Positions 12,318-13,711 of a stretch of 13,711 bases of DNA are shown here, piece after piece. A program made the translations under genes and the position numbers. Location: positions 1 to 13,711 of the forward strand of contig CAAEOU010000081.1 of the NCBI GenBank assembly GCA_900757695.1, given 5' to 3'. Positions within the stretch are counted from its first letter, which is position 1; the number at the start of each line of letters is the position of its first letter. Below the pieces are notes generated by a model. The model worked only from the letters and a program-made list of their open reading frames with translations. It ran no database searches and was not told the DNA's origin. The DNA is from an uncultured Oscillospiraceae bacterium (GTDB taxonomy: Bacteria > Bacillota_A > Clostridia > Oscillospirales > Oscillospiraceae).

Positions 12318-13711
12318 TTACCAGCCGGGAGGGCCACCGGGGCCACCACCGGGGCCACCACCGGGGCCACCGGGGCCGCCAAAACCGCCGCCGGAACCAA
12401 GGGCGGTGATGGTATCTGTCAGCTCGGCCTCTACCGAGGTATCGCCACAGGTCAGGGTATAGGTCTGCCCCACCTGCATTTCAGGGGTGGAGATCACAAC
12501 GCTGCTATAGCTTTTTGCCATTTCCGCCTCCAGAAGGACATTGCCGGAGGAATCGGTCAGGGTCACGGTGGTGCCGCCGGCAATGGTTTCATCCAAATGA
12601 TAGAGCAGACTGCACTGGGTGGAAGAACTGTCGAAGTTCTGGGCCATACCCGAGGCACCGCAGGCGATCAGGGTGCCGCCGGTGATTTGACCGGTGGTGG
12701 TGTAGTCCAGCGCGCCGTTCATGGAGTCCTCGGGGCCTGATACGACCACGGTGCCGCCCTCCATAAAAAAGGCGCCGTTGGAGTCGAGACCGTCGCCGCC
12801 GGCGTCTACATTCAGGGAGCCGCCGGTCATATGGATATAGTAGCTGGCCTCTTCCAGTGTTTCGGCAACGCCCTCCTGTCCCGGTCCCATAAAGGGAAAG
12901 TCGGTGTCTGCGGAGCTGCCGCCGGCGGCATTGAGGCCGTCGTCAGAGGCGACCAGCGAGATATCACCGCTGGAGATGGTGATATATACAGCCTCCAGCC
13001 CCTCGTAGCTTTTGGTGATGCGGATGGTACCGCCGGTGATATCCAGCGTGTTGTCGGAGTGAACGCCGTCGTCGCCGGAGGCAATGGTCAGGTTTGCACC
13101 GTCAGAGATGGTGAGCGCCCCGGCACAGTGGAGCCCATCGTCCATGGTGTCCATGGTAACGGTGCCGCCGGAGACGGTCATATCTCCATCGGATTTCAGG
13201 CCCTTGGCGGAGACAGCATCTTCGTCCTCGGTGGTTTGGGTCTGGTCGAACCAGCCCGGGAAACCAAATTCCTCGGTGTGCTCCGGGGCATTGGCGGAGC
13301 CGCCGGCAGTGGTGATAGAGAGATTGCCGGACAGCAGCGTCAGGTCGGTGCCGGACTGGATGCCGTCTGACTGCGCAGTAATGGTGAGTGCCGGAACGGT
13401 ACTGCCGTCTTCACTGCCGATCTCTACGGCGGTCCCTGCATGGAGTCCGTCCTGCTGTGCATCGATGGTCAGTGTGCCGTCCAGAACAGAAAGCTGCGTT
13501 TGGGCGTTGAGACCATGCTTTCCGGCGGTAACGGAAAGGGTACCGCCATTCACCAGAATGCCGCCCAGAGAAGCATCCTTCTTGTTGCTGGACGCAATGC
13601 CGTCACTTCCGGCGGTAATTTGCATGGTGGGCGTCCCGGTGATCTGAACGCCGTCCTTGCCCTTGACACCGTCTCCGGCAGCAAGAATGTCGTAAGTACC
13701 GTTTCCGTCAA
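12318..13711 (-). CDS. Beta-helix carbohydrate-binding domain protein (DUF4353/Cthe_2159-like), 5' end outside window
   Basis: About 464 C-terminal residues are visible. The frame stays open to the right edge without a convincing start (the ATG at 13625 lacks a ribosome binding site and lies inside the repeats). The protein is built of repeats of about 20 residues with Gly-Gly-Thr/Ser-Leu and Asp-Asp-Gly-Leu motifs, such as GDDGVHSDNTLDITGGTIRI, KSYEGLEAVYITISSGDISL and SDDGLNAAGG. These fit the right-handed beta-helix 'carbohydrate-binding domain' family, of which Clostridium thermocellum Cthe_2159, a calcium-containing polygalacturonate-binding protein, is a known member. The last 100 residues form a different beta-rich part that ends in a Gly/Pro-rich tail (GGPGGPGGGPGG..PPGW). 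It is likely an extracellular or surface protein, although the signal peptide lies outside the window. In related bacteria such genes can sit near CotH or polyphosphate-polymerase genes, so the region to the right should be inspected. Confidence 0.85.
   Translation of the reverse strand, partial: DGNGTYDILAAGDGVKGKDGVQITGTPTMQITAGSDGIASSNKKDASLGGILVNGGTLSVTAGKHGLNAQTQLSVLDGTLTIDAQQDGLHAGTAVEIGSEDGSTVPALTITAQSDGIQSGTDLTLLSGNLSITTAGGSANAPEHTEEFGFPGWFDQTQTTEDEDAVSAKGLKSDGDMTVSGGTVTMDTMDDGLHCAGALTISDGANLTIASGDDGVHSDNTLDITGGTIRITKSYEGLEAVYITISSGDISLVASDDGLNAAGGSSADTDFPFMGPGQEGVAETLEEASYYIHMTGGSLNVDAGGDGLDSNGAFFMEGGTVVVSGPEDSMNGALDYTTTGQITGGTLIACGASGMAQNFDSSSTQCSLLYHLDETIAGGTTVTLTDSSGNVLLEAEMAKSYSSVVISTPEMQVGQTYTLTCGDTSVEAELTDTITALGSGGGFGGPGGPGGGPGGGPGGPPGW
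12329..12382 (-). repeat. GC-rich short tandem repeats encoding a Gly/Pro tail
   Basis: Units of 9 and 12 bases of the type GGGGCCACC and GGGGCCACCACC alternate here and encode the GGP/GGGP tail of the beta-helix protein. All units keep the reading frame, so copy number could vary between strains without breaking the gene. Confidence 0.8.

Noticed and set aside
12329..12382. Possible CRISPR-like short repeats
   Set aside because: Units are 9-12 bases, without spacers, and encode an in-frame Gly/Pro tail.
9566..12409. A 947-codon open frame on the + strand
   Set aside because: It runs antisense across ubiX, the decarboxylase and the LysR gene, all of which have clear family motifs and ribosome binding sites. 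Its protein is low-complexity, rich in Gly, His and Gln, with no domain. It is a by-product of high GC content.

Overview
The window looks like a chromosomal segment of a GC-rich, Gram-positive anaerobe of the class Clostridia, probably a gut Oscillospiraceae-type organism. This is inferred from strong AGGAGG-type ribosome binding sites, a lipobox lipoprotein, a family of glycine/aspartate-rich beta-helix proteins common in gut Clostridia, and the overall gene content. Coding density is high and no gap exceeds 300 bases. I saw no rRNA, tRNA, CRISPR array, transposase, integrase or phage gene.

Layout. Bases 1-683 (+) hold the 3' end of an unrecognised two-helix membrane protein, which converges on a MATE efflux transporter (732-2105, -); a bidirectional terminator lies between them. 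Next is a two-hot-dog MaoC-like dehydratase/hydratase (2235-3608, -), divergent from an RpiR/SIS-domain regulator (3826-4683, +). A perfect dyad lies on the start-point region of the dehydratase promoter. Downstream on the + strand are a lipoprotein polysaccharide deacetylase (4836-6116), a multi-helix permease (6277-7725) whose stop overlaps the start of yaaA (7722-8459), and a 64-residue one-helix membrane protein with its own promoter and terminator (8562-8756).

The second half is on the minus strand. A LysR-type regulator (11309-12199) precedes a three-gene operon: a UbiD-family decarboxylase resembling gallate decarboxylase LpdC (9722-11197), flavin prenyltransferase UbiX (9140-9712) and an LpdD-like prenylated-flavin chaperone (8811-9143). 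UbiX would make prenylated FMN, LpdD would help load or keep it on the UbiD apoenzyme, and the decarboxylase would remove CO2 from a (poly)hydroxybenzoate. A good sigma-70-type promoter and a perfect T-N11-A LysR box near -63 lie in the gap between the regulator and the operon. At the right edge is the 3' part of a beta-helix 'carbohydrate-binding' protein (12318 to beyond 13711, -) with a Gly/Pro-rich tail.

The best supported functional unit is the aromatic-acid decarboxylase operon with its regulator and operator. The less characterised parts are the RpiR/double-hot-dog pair, the permease-yaaA coupling and the orphan 64-residue membrane protein. I do not see firm evidence for a wholly new system. 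All family assignments come from reading motifs by eye, without database searches.
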